Shown: positions 1-11,479, numbered from the stretch's first letter. The stretch is DNA of 64,000 nt from Posidonia oceanica (GCA_037176725.1 JAZBRS010000049.1:31612001-31676000); one strand, 5' to 3'. Notes: generated by a model not told the origin, from the sequence alone. Numbers and translations are program-made.

Positions 1-502
1 GGGTGATAAATGATGTCTTCTCCATATCCTCTTCTGCCATTCTAATCTGATTATAGCCAGAGAAGCTGTCCATGAAAGAGAGCATCTTATGCCCTGCAGT
101 ATTATCGACCAGGATGTCAATGTGCGGTAGTGGAAAATCATCCTTGGGACTCGCCTTGTTCAGGTCCCGATAGTCGATGCACATGCGGACTCATCTGTCT
201 TTTTTGGGCATTGGGACAACATTTGCAAGCTAGTCAGGGTAAAGGACGACCTTGAGGAAGTTAACACTGTGCTGCTTCATGATCTCCTCTTTGATCATAA
301 GTAGCCATTGCGGTCGCCATCGCCTTAGTTTCTGCTTTACTGGCCTTGCATCTGGGTCTAGGGGCAAGCTGTGCACAACTATTTCAATGTCAAGGCCCAC
401 CATATCCTCGTAGCTCCAGGCAAAGACATCCGCATACTCCTTCAAGAATGCGATGAATTCTACTCAAGCCTGGGGCGACAGAAGGGCGCTGATGTGGACC
501 TC
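1..502 (-). pseudogene. Reverse transcriptase, N-terminal part (element A), decayed and cut by window edge
   Basis: This is the start of the Ty3/gypsy polymerase, which copies element RNA into DNA. In the frame below 445 it reads EYADVFAWSYEDM, then a PVKQKLRR segment and the IKEEIMKQ helix. After a TAG at 230 the same frame continues through VRMCIDYRDLNKASPKDDFPLPHIDILVDNTAG and on to GYNQIRMAEEDMEKT at the window edge, as other gypsy RTs do. Stops lie at the join with the linker (503-505), near 455, at 230 and near 185. The YVDD catalytic motif lies beyond base 1 and cannot be judged. It shares its reading frame with the His-rich linker. Confidence 0.85.
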
Positions 503-2263
503 TCAGACTTCTTCCGCTGTGCCAATGCTGACAACCTCTGTCTCTTTTTCGACATGGAGGTTGGGGCCTTCTGGATCGTCGTCGTGGGGCCGGAACTTAG
601 GCGATGGTTCATCATTCTTATCTTCGCCTATATCATCCTCCTCTCCATATGCGATAAGCTCTGAGAGGATCTCCTTCTCAAAGGTGGGATCTAAGATATT
701 GAAGGAGTGCAAGTGTTCCGCTGCTTGGCCCTGGTGACGCTTTAGGATGGTCACGCATACCCGAGTGTTTTTATGCCCTCGGCGCGCGACCTCCGTCTTG
801 GCAAGCTCCTCAGCTGGTTCTGCCTGCTCTGACTCTACTGTTGGCTTTGTTAACTCTGCTGCTGCTGACTGTACTGTTGGTGACTGCTGCGCTGCTATCC
901 ATGCATATTGTGCCGCTGCCGATACATGTTGAACTGCTGCCACTTGCGCAAATTGCTCTACTACTACTGCATGTTGTTCTACTAATATAGGTGCATGTTG
1001 CTCTACATCTACTGCATGGTGCTCTACATCTACTGCATGGGACTCTACTTCTACTACATGTTGCTCTGCATGGGACTCTGCATGGGACTCTCCTCTTTCT
1101 GCATGGTGCTCTGCATGGGACTCTGCATGGGGCTCTGCATGTTGCTCTGCATGGGACTCTGCATGGGACTCTGCATGTTGCTCTCCTTCTCCTGCATGGT
1201 GCTCTGCATGGGACTCTGCATGGGGCTCTGCATGGGACACTGTATGGGACTCTGCATGGGACTCTGCATGTTGCTCTCCTTCTCCTGCATGGTGCTCTGC
1301 ATGGGACTCTGCATGAGACTCTGCATGGGGCTCTGCATGGGACTCTACATGTTGTACCACTACTACTGGTGCATCCTGCTTTGCTAATGCTGCATTATCT
1401 GTATGTGGCATGCGTTGCACAAACCATCGAGACCCACCCCCTGGTTGCAGGGTGATCAGCTCATCCAGTCTGATGGGTGCCTTGAGCGCTAGATCTTCCT
1501 CTAGGACCATGATAGAGGGATATATGGCCATGGCCTTCCCCTTCCTTTGTGCAGTCTCATGCTCTGCCACGTCCTGTGCCAGCGACGCGAGCTGCTCCTG
1601 GAATAACTGCTCCAAGTCTCCCATAGAGAAGTCAATCTGAGCATCAGTAGCCGCTCCTGCCTCCTCATCCAAGGGTGAGTCGACGTAATAAGCGACTGCC
1701 GGACTTACGGCCAGCCCTGGCTCGACTGCTGGTCTTTCTGCTGCTTAGGGCATCTGCTTGGCTGCTGCTGGATATGCTGCCAGGATTACTGCCGGTGCCG
1801 GTGGGGAGGCACAACCGCTCTTCTGAGGGGCCGATGGTTGGGCCGCCATGCTTGGGGATGAAACACCGGTGCCCGTGGATGACAGTGGTGGTCTCCCAGT
1901 AGCAGCGGTGAGAATCTTCCGCATAGCAAGATCTACTAAGACTGACAGCAGTGTGCCTGACTGAGCCGCCCGGCTTGCTTGTGGCACTGTCAATGATGCG
2001 GGCTGAGTCACGCTGTCACCTAACCCGGCTGACGGTGCCGCCTGAGAAAGTGATTTCCAAGCTGGTGCGGCTGCGGCCACAGGCTGACTGCCGGATAACG
2101 CCGGTGGGCGTGCTCCTGGCTCTAGTGCTGCAGCTGCAACTGTCGGCAACTTGGGTGACGCTACAGGAAGAAGGGAAGCTGTCAGTCCTGTCCCAGGGTT
2201 TGCCAATTCTACTGCTTCATTGGTAAGTGCTAAGCATACTGCTGCTGGTTGGGGCTGGCTCAA
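503..2263 (-). pseudogene. Protease-RT linker of the polyprotein, with His-rich repeats
   Basis: This open stretch lies between protease and RT. It has two parts in one frame, split by a TAA at 1745: a Pro/Ala-rich upstream part (2263-1748) and a 389-codon lower part (1672-503). The lower part starts with an acidic, Gln-rich segment (DLEQLFQEQLASLAQ). It then has about 130 residues of Glu-Ser-His-Ala repeats, an Ala/Val/Gln stretch and a conserved-looking tail (LHSFNILDPTFEKEILSELI) leading into RT. Ogre elements usually have a spliced, poorly conserved stretch here, so part of it may be intron. It is in a different frame from the protease; the shift lies within 2217-2263. Function unknown. 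Confidence 0.6.
953..1354 (-). repeat. 12-bp coding tandem repeat (ESHA units)
   Basis: On the plus strand the unit is close to GACTCTGCATGG, with variants. On the minus strand it encodes Glu-Ser-His-Ala, with changes to EPHA, EHHA and EQHA, and two longer blocks joined by GEGEQHA. It corresponds to about residues 107-240 of the linker ORF. Because the unit is a multiple of three, all frames stay open on both strands, so the plus-strand Met/Leu/Cys-rich frames here are by-products. Confidence 0.9.
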
Positions 2264-3911
2264 CTATACCAGACTCTTCCTCATTTGAGTAATAGTCCTC
2301 GATGCAGACCCATTCTTCTTCTAGCAGTTGAGAACTTGGGCATAGCGCCTGCTGCGCTGAGGCTTCACTGCTGCTTGATTCCAGGATACCTGCACTGGTG
2401 AAGTTAGTGAGGTCCTGCGGGATGGCCATCTTCTGATCCTTGGGCAGCATGCATTTGTCTTTACTGGACTGCAAATCATATCCAAGGCCTTCAGACTCTC
2501 TTCGCTCTGCTGCTTGGACTGGCTCAGCGATTCCCTGGCCATATCGCCCGAGCGGCGTTCCTTTGACATAGCCCCATCTGTGATAGACATTTTCAACCAT
2601 CCAGAAGGGGTTGCTGTGAACGGCCAAGGAGTTGACACGTTCAAGATCAGGTACAAAGCTAACCGGCTCGCACCAATTAACTCGATACAAAGCAGCTGAA
2701 AGTTCAGGGTCAAAAGGGATTGCATGCGAAGACATGGGTGCAACCGCCTCGATCCGCTCCTTCTCGAAGTTTTCTGCCATTACAATGATGACATCGTCGC
2801 CGTGGCGAAACTTGATCATGTGGTGGAGGGTCGAGGGGATGACCTGATGCTTGTGCGGCCAAGGGCGCCCAAGCAGGAAGTTAAAGTTAGGCTCCAAGTC
2901 GACAATGTAGAACTCCACATCGAAAGTGACCGGGTCAATGATCAAAGGAATAATCAGAATCCCTAGAGCGTCATGGTGCGTATTATCAAAAGCTGTCATT
3001 CCCTTTATCGCCAGAGTGATATCCTCGGCTTTGAATCCGAGCCTGGTTGCAGTACGCAACGGACAGACATTAAGGCCTGACTCATTATCAACCAGCGATA
3101 GGGGAATGCAAAAGTTTTTGTATTGCACCGTGACAAACAAGGGTTGGTTGTGATTAATCCCGGCCGGAGGCAGCTCGTCGCTCGTGAAAGAGATGATCTG
3201 CGGCTCCGCGATAACGCCAACCATGCTCTCCAAGGCTACGGGTTCTATGGCTTGGGACACACGGGCAGCTTGGAACACTCAGAGAAAAGCCTCACGGTGT
3301 TCGGAAGAGGAGTGGATAAGGTCCCAGATGGATATATCGGCTTTAACCCTCCTAAGCTGGGAAGTGATGTCTGTTTTGTGGTGCGGCTTTCTGGCAGCAG
3401 GAGGAGGTGCTCTGGGAGTTGGCTCTACCGGGCTAGGTGCAGGGGGCTGGCTTGATGCTAGGGGTGCTGCGGGCTGGCTAACAAGCAGGGGTGCTGCTGG
3501 TTTGGTTGCTGGTGGAGGTGCAGCAGGTGCTGGACGGCTGGGCCTTACCATCGGTACTGCAGGCTGGTATACCCTCCCCGATCGCGTGACTTCTGCACAC
3601 GTTTCCGTGGTGTAGTCATAGGGTACGCGATGGGGGTCCCAGGTTAAGTCAATAACCGTAGGGGCCTGTGCTTCAAGCACAAGAGGGGCTACCAGAGGGT
3701 TGGCTGGGTAATAGGGCAGGGGGTGCTGGTATTGGTAGGTTGTAGGAGGCCCTGGCTGGGACCAGGCTAACAGGCTGACTGGGGGCCTACCTAAATAGGA
3801 GGCTGGGGTCTGGGCCTGAGGTCTGGCTTGAAGGTATATAGGGGCAGGGGCCTGAGGATACATGGTAAGGCAAGCAGCAAAGCGCCCTGGCCTGGCACGT
3901 GGTCGGATCAT
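2217..3911 (-). pseudogene. Gag C-terminal tail and aspartic protease (element A)
   Basis: One frame runs from 3911 to a stop at 2217, broken by a TGA at 3279-3281. The first part is Pro/Ala/Gln-rich and ends in KADISIWDLIHSSSEHREAF. The second, 353 codons, holds the retropepsin-like domain that would cut the polyprotein. It has IPLSLVDNESGLNVCPL at about residues 59-74 of this part and FLLGRPW at 135-141. A Gly-rich G-patch-like segment (GTPLGRYGQGI ... GLGYDL) lies near residues 240-270. Related elements normally have D-N-G-S or D-G-G-S at the active site; this copy reads D-N-E-S, so the catalytic loop Gly is lost. Gag upstream is in another frame; in element H the two are in one frame, so the shift here is decay. 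Confidence 0.82.
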
Positions 3912-4207
3912 ATGAACTCCCGACTCAGAGCCAGCAACGGTGGCACGTTAATGAGCAAGAGGGAAGAGCTCTGAGACATCATGAATGAGCTCGGAGGGGT
4001 CTACCACAGACGTAGCAGGCCCGGAGGGGGAGAGAGAATAGATTCCTGAGGTCCCTATGCCTCCCAGATTGGGATGCTCCGGAAGGGGCTGGTGGACAAT
4101 GCTGGGATGAGGGGGGCTAATGCAGATGCAGGGGCTAATGCTGATGGGGGGACAGAAGATGGTGCCTCGTGCATGTGGATCGAGATCATTCCTGACTCGA
4201 TCAAATT

Positions 4208-6262
4208 CTAGATGGCGTCCCGCAGAGTGAGGCAACTGTTGGTTGAGTACCCGGGGGCTCGATGAAAGTCGCAAAAAAGGTGCACCTTATGCCAATGCGG
4301 AAGTGGATTTGGCAAAGGGCGCGCCTCAGGAAACCTCAGAAATGTCGCAACCTTGGGGAGGATGGCGGTTAGCGGTTCCACCAGTGGGGTGAATTGACGC
4401 CGTGGCCGCCTTGGCCCTTGGGGTTGCGCTTGCCAGACCGGTGCGGCAGGATACACCGGTTGGGCGGTGGTGGTGATTTGGGGTGTGGGAGGTGCTCTAG
4501 GTGCTGGTGCATAGACTACTTGATGCGGGGGAGGCCGAACCGCCAGCTAAACAGGCACCGGCGCAGGGTCGACGTAGGCAACGGCAGGCTTTGGCAAGTC
4601 CTTCTTCTTGGGCCGGCTACTAGTACCACTACTGTTGCTGCTGGTGTTGCCACCGGAGTTGTTGCTGTTGCTGCTGGCGGCGGCCTGCTTGGCAAACGCA
4701 GAGAGCGCCGGGAAGTTGCCACTCTGTAGCGAACTCTCCACGCAGGTGCCAGCCCGGATCAGTGCAGAGAAGGTTGTGATAGGTTGAATGCTGAGCAGAG
4801 CCCCGACAGCAGGCTGCGCACCCCTGACCACAATCTCGAGGGACTCCTCACCAAAGGGTCCGTCTCGAGCCTGCGAAGCGAGTGCGCACCAGCGGCCGAC
4901 ATACTCCCCGAACGGCTAGTCGGGGTTCTGCTTTAATGCGATGAGGTCCGCGCGCTTAGGGACCAGGTCCAAGTTGAAGGAGTATTGTCCTAGGAATGCC
5001 TGGCTAAGGTCATTCCACGTCTTAATGCTGGCCATATCAAGTGAGGTAAACCACTTGAGCGTAGGGCCACTCAGACTTTTCTGGAACAAGCGGATTAGCA
5101 ACCTCTCGTCAACCTGGAGCTGAGCGAGATCTCCGCAGTACGCCTTCAGGTGTGCAATCGGGCAGCCTCTGCCATTGTATTTTTCAAATACCGGAATGCG
5201 GAACTTCGGAGGGAGTACCGCCTCTGGAAAATAACAGAGGTCCCAGAACTGGCAAGACTGGTGGTCCGTACCCTGCACTTGTCGAAGTGCTTTCTCCAAA
5301 ACAGCGAGCCTGTCGTCGCTGGAGTCTGGAGCTGCTACCAACTGAGGTGGTACAGCAGGGACAGGGGCCACATACGCCACATAAGATGCACCGAGGTGCT
5401 CCTCTGGGTCAACCATCACCTCGCCTGGTGGAGCGACGGGATGGGCGGCGTATCCATGCGGATGTGCAGTGTGTGTAGGCATGTATGCTGGGGTAGGGTA
5501 TTGCTGATGCAGGGGGTATGTATAACTAGCATGCTGAGTAGTAGGTGATGCAGTGTGCTGGGGCATCAGTTGCTGCACCGGCGCGGTCCTGGGCTGCGGG
5601 CCAGTGGGATGCTACGCTCCGATTAGTCCCACGGACTGACCACTAGGTGCTAGAGGAGGATGCTGTGCTTGGTGTTGTGCAAATGCAGGAGGCGGAAGCT
5701 GGGCCCTCATTACCTAAGCAGTGAGTAGCTGAGGCGGTGGTCTGGGCGGGGGAGTAGAAGGGAATGCCTGCGACACGAGAGCAGGTCGCAGCGGAGCCTT
5801 GGGAGCAGTAGGAACAAATGCGGGGCGGAGAGATAGAGCCATGCCCTGCAGCCTCTGGGCAGTCTCCATCAACTGCTGGAACTGCATCTCAAGGGACCCA
5901 TCAGTAGGTATGTTGAGTTGCAGGACCGGCGGAGGACCAAAATCAAGCAGCTGGGACGCAGATTGTCCAAGAGGCGGAGGTCCTAGGGCGTAATTCACCG
6001 CAGTAGGGTGAGCATCAAAAGTGACGTTACCTTGAGGAGGGGGAGTCAGTGGTACCTCCGGAGCGCAGGCGGCGGTTACCAAGACAGTCTCGGCAACCGA
6101 GTCCGGCGGAGCTTGCCACTGCCCCACAGAATAAGAAGGCGGCAGCTGTACCAGAGAAGGAGACGCTAGCACAGGGGGAGTGTATGTAGGAGCCAAAGGG
6201 GCCGAAAGAGGGGCCACCTCCGGGGCAACAGGGACCTGGGAGTCACCAACAAACTGGGCCAT
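4208..6262 (-). pseudogene. gag polyprotein (element A), decayed
   Basis: This is the capsid protein that packages element RNA. The frame starts at an ATG at 6262 (MAQFVGD) and stays in phase to 4208, interrupted by TAG codons at 5714, 5612, 4916 and 4547. The order is a Pro-rich N-terminus, then the retrotransposon gag core at about 5221-4840 (FPEAVLPPKFRIPVFEKY, LIRLFQKSLSGPTLKWF, TWNDLSQAFLGQYSFN). An Asn/Ser-rich stretch follows, then a zinc-knuckle-like CDFHRAPGYSTNSC at 4273-4232. Element H has His where A has Tyr in that motif, so A lost a metal ligand. The stretch 4207-3912 continues gag in the same frame with further stops before the shift into the protease frame. Confidence 0.85.
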
Positions 6263-7422
6263 CGCTAACCGAGAATGGATGATCACAGGGCTATGAGCAG
6301 GAGCAAGGGGGCGAATCCTAGGAGGAGCTATGTTCGCTAAAGCGACGTAGCTTGGAAGGGAGGATGATCAGAAGCAAGGGTCGCGGTAAGGGCGTCAGCA
6401 AGAGAGGACACTCAAGCTCCAGCTAAGGAACTTGCTGACAGATCTCTGCGCGAAGAGCAAACAAAGTCAAGGGATTAGAACCCGAAAGTAAAAGCAAATG
6501 TGTTAGTGCATGATATGAATGCAGATGTATGCTTTCTAGCATGCTCTCCCTCACCAATCTAGGGTGTCCTAGTAGGCAATCTACTTCAGACGCTCAGGGG
6601 TGTACGGGTCGCCGACTCAGGCTAGAAAAAGCAGGTCCCACGTCTTAAACCCGGCCCAAAGCTCAGGTGGTGATGTAGTGGTGCGTAGGTGGCCTTGACC
6701 CTGCCAGAAGCATGAGTGGTACCCTCTACTAACACCGACGCGACCCCCTGACAAGAGGGGGACAGACCGATCTACTTGCTCCACACCAAAGCGTTGGATG
6801 CAAGAGACCGAGACTATCCTTCTCAGACTATAGGCGGACTCAGATGAGAAGAATGCATGCCCTATATGATGCTTTATGCAAATGCTTCGCATTTTATCTT
6901 GCATTTTTTATTAACTCAAGGGGGTGCAGGTGAGTTTGCAGTCTCTAGTTGCTCCTAGAAATTCTTTTTACTTGCTGTTTTTAGTTAGCCTTGGGGGAAG
7001 CAATCAGTCTCTAATTGTCCTTAGGCTTAAATGCAAAATGGGAAGAAAATCACCCAAACATGGCAAGCAAGCAACACACATCATTGCAAAAGGCATGGGC
7101 ATGGCATGTGTATGTGTGTGTGAGCATGATAGTGAAAGAAAAAACACTTATCGAGACAAAAAGAAGGTATGCATGGCATGTGCAGGTGCAGTGGCATTGC
7201 ATTGGTGTAAAATGAAGCATTCATCACTCAAAAGGCATGCATGGTGTGCCAAGCAAATATTTAGACATGTGATACAAGCAAAATGAAGCAGCGCGGGCAA
7301 CCATGGCATAAAGCAGGTAAATAAACAAGCAAGCAGGTAAGCAGGTAAAGCAGGCAGAAGCAAAAGACAAGCAAAACACCCAAGCAAATGGCAAGAAAGC
7401 CAAGCGAAAGCCGGAGTACTGC
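6263..7422 (-). other. 5' leader of element A
   Basis: This is the untranslated stretch between PBS and gag. It is rich in GCAAGCAAG-type motifs on the plus strand and contains no convincing gene. It aligns by eye with the leaders of elements H (40931-42015) and B (15390-15958), for example in AAAATCACCC and TCAAGCTCCAGCTAA segments. Confidence 0.7.
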
Positions 7423-7440
7423 TCCCCAGCGAAGTCGCCA
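7423..7440 (-). other. Primer binding site, element A
   Basis: On the minus strand the site reads TGGCGACTTCGCTGGGGA, one base off the intact site at 15372. It begins one base after the LTR end. By memory of the Ogre literature, this type pairs with the 3' end of a tRNA-Arg. Confidence 0.8.
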
Positions 7441-7783
7441 CTGTAGTAATCCTGAATTTTAATCGTCCATGCACATTACCAAAGCTTGTGTGCACCGATC
7501 AAAATAGGCTCACTATATGTAGCTGGATCCGAGGGAAGAACTCGACTCGAAAACGCTGGCAAAAGAAAAGAAAAGAAATGATAAGACAATTCGGAGTCGC
7601 CACCGGGTCTATTGAATTGGAAGACAAGGAAAACCAGGGGTTAAGCATGAAAAGACATGCAAAATCGGATGCAAGGAGGGGCAAAGAGATGCAAGGATAA
7701 GCTTAGCTATGCTATGCTACTATGCTATGCTATGACTCATGCCTAGGATAAAGGAAAAGGTCGATGCGAGCCAAGAGAAAGGG

Positions 7784-7850
7784 CAAGGACTCCTGTTACG
7801 CACGGGGAAGGTGTTAGGCACCCCGATACGTCTGAGAGTCGGTCTTTCTT
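7784..7850 (-). promoter_or_regulatory. Conserved LTR block (GTGCCTAACACCTTCC), LTR-A copy
   Basis: On minus this block reads GTGCCTAACACCTTCC, then a CG-containing core, then GTAACAGGAGTCC. Equivalent blocks lie at 15001-15070 (+), 16261-16328 (-), 29891-29960 (+), 39613-39683 (+), 42335-42400 (-), 44658-44726 (-) and 54124-54190 (-). It is the most conserved stretch between otherwise divergent LTRs, which suggests a needed signal. Whether it lies in R or U5 cannot be read from sequence alone. Confidence 0.6.
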
Positions 7851-8398
7851 AGGCAATCTCACGCTTATGCAGGGAATTGCTAGCCTAATGCCTAATGCCT
7901 TAAATGCTTACCTCTTATGCAAGGGAAATAAATGTGCTGTCTAAGTGCTCAGCCACGCTGCTAGTGTTCCGAACTGGGCGGACCCTGGTTTGTGAGAACT
8001 CCTAAGCAGTAAGCATCACGGCCCTATATGCGGATGCAAGTGACAAAACAAAACGGCGGGAAAATCAAGCAATGCGAGCGACATGCAAGCAATAAAGTAA
8101 AACAGGTGTGGAAAACAATGCAAAAATACAGAAAATAAAGCAAGGCATAGAAAACGATGTCGAAAGCGGAAAGCGATGCAAAGGGGGGGAGAAAATCATG
8201 CAGAGGAGCGGAAAAGCGATGCAAAACACGAAAAACGAGGTAAAGTGTGCAAAACAAGGCAAAACGGGGTGCAAAATCAAAACAAAGGGGTGGGTAACAT
8301 GCGTTGGGGTTGCAGCAAGCCAAAGAAGCGATAAAACGCGAGAAAAGGCGAGCGAAACGAAATCTGCATTTTAAAACAGCTGTCAGCCATCTGCAGGT

Positions 8399-10515
8399 AT
8401 TGGACACTGGCAACACCAGCGTCCAACGTTGGACGCTGGCAGAGTCGACATCCAACACCTGCTGCAGACAGACAACATGCAAACTTTTTTAAAAAAAATG
8501 CATTCTAGCTATATGAATACAATACAGATGCAAATGTGCGGCTACATGGGTACTAGACATACAAATCTAACCTAACAGAAGATCAGAGGAAGAATCAGGA
8601 CAAGGGACATGCCAAAATCAAGGATTCGAGCTAGCAGGTTGTTGGACACCTGTAGGCTGGGCATCCAACGTTAGACGCCAGAGAGGCTGGCGTCCAACAC
8701 AGGACAGAAGGCAGAGGGGGGAAGGGAGCATGCAAGTGATAGGTGAGAGTTGGGATCATGCATTTGGGTCACTGGGATTGAGCATGGAGCAAGCAAGCAA
8801 GCAAGGGAGGCATAAAACAAGCAAACAGGCCTTACCTATGCTAAGTGCCAGGCCAGAGGCACAACCAGGGTGTTGTACGCGAGCTAGGCCAGCGTCCAAT
8901 GTTGGACGCCAGCACTAGCAGCGTACAACACTCTGGGAGGCACAACACACAAAAAGCATGCAAAAACAAGCAAATAATCCACAGAAACTAAAGGACAACT
9001 GCTACTGATGCTAAACATGCATAAGAACACAGGAGGCAAACAAATAAGCAAGATCAGAGAGGCATGCAAGCTTTAAACGAATGCATGAGAAGCCAGATCG
9101 ATGGACGCTGAAAGCTCTGGCGTCCAACAACCCAGATCAGCAGACTTACCTGTTCTAAAGGGGGAGCTCAGCTCTACCCCACCTAGATGCATGCAAACAC
9201 TTTAACAGCATGTAGGAAACTAATAGGAGCATGCACAACAAACATGGCAAGCATTTAATACAAGGAGGCAAGATAATAGAAGGCATGCATATAAGAACAT
9301 GAGCTTCAAACTTAAAAAAAGGAATACATGGCTTAAAGACATCCTAGCAAGCCTAAGCATGGTTGCCTTAGGGGCCAGACATCTCTAACTAGGCATGGGT
9401 CACAAGATAATACCATAAATATGCATGATATAGGCATAGCAGCAAAGTAAAGCAAGCAGGGGTGTTGGACGCTAGGTGAACCAACGTCCAACGTTGGACA
9501 CGGCTCACCCTACGTCCAACGTAGGCAGGAGACAAACTGATATCAGAGCATGCAAAGGGACTCAAACAAGCATGGAACAAGCATGGGACAAGTAGATAGG
9601 CATGGCACAGCATTAGAAAGCATTAAAGGAAGCATATGGCATATATTTGCAAAGAAGCATGCAAAGGAAAAGCATGGGAAGCATTCAAACAAGGGCAGAG
9701 CAAAGCAAGCCGTTGGATGCCGGCCTATGCCGCGTCCAATGTTGGACGCACCAGTTGGTGCGTCCAACACACTGAACTTCCTCTTGGATGTGAACCACAT
9801 CCAAAAGGAGTTAAAAGCTTGTAAAAAAGGCACGTAAACACTCTACCATGCATGCAAGGTCCTATGGGGTAGGAGACTAAGCTTTTTTACAGGCTGGACC
9901 GACGGCTTCACCTCGTTCACCGGAGTTGCAGGTGTGTCCACGGCAGCAGGTTCGGCGAGGTCCCCTGGGCAGCTCAGAGCACCGGAGGAGCTTGCAGCTA
10001 GTTGCAGATGGAGATGGGAGTGCCTTCTTGCTCTCGGAAGTGGAAATTCTCTCGTTCGCTCTGTGTGGTTACTGTGGCGAAGGCTGGAAGTTGCGGCTTT
10101 ATGCAAAATAGCATGGGTTCATGTGTTGACAGAGGGATTTGTAGGTGGTTGCAGGCAATGTCAGAGGCCATTGGGTGTGCGCGAGGCTCAAGGGATGTCA
10201 GGACTGTGGCAGAGGCTTGTCAGACGGCCGGCGGAGCCACGGCGGTGGTTGACATGGGCGGCCGAAGGTGTGAGGGCGGTGAGAGCGGGATTTCCGGTTA
10301 AACGGGCAATGATGAGTATCTAAGGTAGTTACTCACCCTTGGAAGGTAGTGGATGAGCTGGAGGGAAGGGAATGACAGGTAGTAAGTGCGGGGAGGCGCG
10401 GGATTGGACGGCTGGTGAGCTGGAAGGGGTGGAACAGTCGCTACTGCCGTCAAGTCGTTGGACGCCAGACTAGAGGCGTCCAACATTGGACGCTACCTGT
10501 TCTAGCGTCCAACAC
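8399..10515. repeat. Dispersed GTTGGACGC palindromic modules in LTR-A
   Basis: Modules lie at about 8399-8454, 8641-8699, 8868-8931, 9100-9130, 9461-9523, 9710-9771 and 10455-10515. The core is GCGTCCAACGTTGGACGC, a perfect palindrome; at 8416-8439 it extends to 24 bp (CCAGCGTCCAAC and its exact complement). The core is flanked by outer half sites so that each module could fold into two or three stems. Confidence 0.8.
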
Positions 10516-11419
10516 ACTCAGATGGCATAAGCTACTAATGGGCTTAGGTTTGGGCCTAGAAGTGTTGTAAAAATTGCAAGAAGGCCTAGTAAAGGCTTCT
10601 AGGGTTTGGACAAGGTTTTGGGTTTGGAAATAGGCTAGAAAATGGGTTAGAAAAGGGAACACCATTCCAGAAACCACACGAGCCTACAAAAGAGAACCAC
10701 TAACTTCCAGACTGTCAGAATGGGGTGTCTACAGTAATCAATGTCTCCCCACAAGGAAAATTGAAAGTGTTGGAAGAACCATTCCAGAAAGCCATCAAGG
10801 CATGCAACAATGGCCAAGGCACAGGCGTGCGAATCAAAGCAAGTAGCCTGTCGAAGCCACTACATCTGAAGAGATGCCTGTTATTCTCTGCACAGTTGAT
10901 CAAGCCAGCCACCCACGGTGGAGTATACCGAAAAGAATTGTGGAAATCCGAGCATCCCGTGAGGTTCACTATGGCCTAAATAAACAACTTTTAGAGGCTA
11001 AACCACAAAGAAAGCATGCAAGAAAACCAAGAGGAGAACATACCTGGTCGTCCCGGATGGCTTCCATCAAATGGTTGGGGATATCAACCACCCTCTTCAC
11101 TTGGAAAGTCGGAGAAGAGAAGGAAGGAAGCTTCATGGTCAAGATACGGGGTTTACTTGTGCAGAATGCCTCCTGAAAAGCAAGGACGGCCGTCTTTTAT
11201 CTCCCTTTATCAAAAGAATCAAGGTTTAAAATGGTTTCTAAATTAAATAAACCAAGAGATCGTGCGTCGCCGCACCGACTAGCGACTAGCATAGCCGCCT
11301 TGTTAAGCGGCGACCAACCCATCAGAACAGATTACTGCGAAGCTGAAGAGTGAACTCTGGCCTTGAGTTCACACACCATCTGCCGCAACCACTGCAAACA
11401 CCAGACGACACATCGGGTT

Positions 11420-11479
11420 GGCAAGTAAAGGGTTCACTCCCTCACCCGGTTCTCTTTGCACGGAACCTCTTTACTTGCC
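11420..11479. repeat. Inverted repeat in element J 3' region
   Basis: GGCAAGTAAAGGGTTC at 11420-11435 pairs with GAACCTCTTTACTTGCC at 11463-11479, with one bulge and a loop of 27 bases. Weaker pairing continues outwards (TCGGG with GAATCGA). Confidence 0.7.

Larger units (their letters stand above)
1..10733 (-). mobile_element. Element A: 5' part of a Tat/Ogre-type Ty3/gypsy retrotransposon
   Basis: Read on the minus strand from 10733 down, this is 5' LTR (10733-7442), PBS (7440-7423), about 1.2 kb of leader, gag, protease, a linker and the first part of reverse transcriptase, which leaves the window at base 1. Gene order, the tRNA-Arg-type PBS and the long LTR fit the Tat/Ogre lineage. All reading frames carry stops or shifts, so this copy is dead. 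The LTR outer end at 10733 adjoins the 3' part of element J, so A probably inserted into J. GTAAT at 10734-10738 would be one copy of the target duplication; its partner is outside the window. Confidence 0.88.
7442..10733 (-). repeat. LTR-A, 5' LTR of element A (3292 bp)
   Basis: Read on minus, it starts TGTAGACACCCCATTCTG at 10733 and ends GGATTACTACA at 7442, followed by the PBS. It holds the blocks shared by all LTRs in the window: the TGATGCTTACTGC / GTTCGGAACAC block near 7940-8035, the GGTGTTAGGCACC block at 7784-7850, a GAGTCGCCACC block near 7585-7615 and a terminal block at 7442-7515. At least seven GTTGGACGC palindromic modules lie between 8399 and 10515. Small open frames here are not conserved and are taken as chance. 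Confidence 0.85.

Noticed and set aside
991..1455. Plus-strand Leu/Met/Cys/His-rich frames
   Set aside because: They are the complement of the 12-bp ESHA repeat on the minus strand, which lies in the frame of the pol polyprotein.
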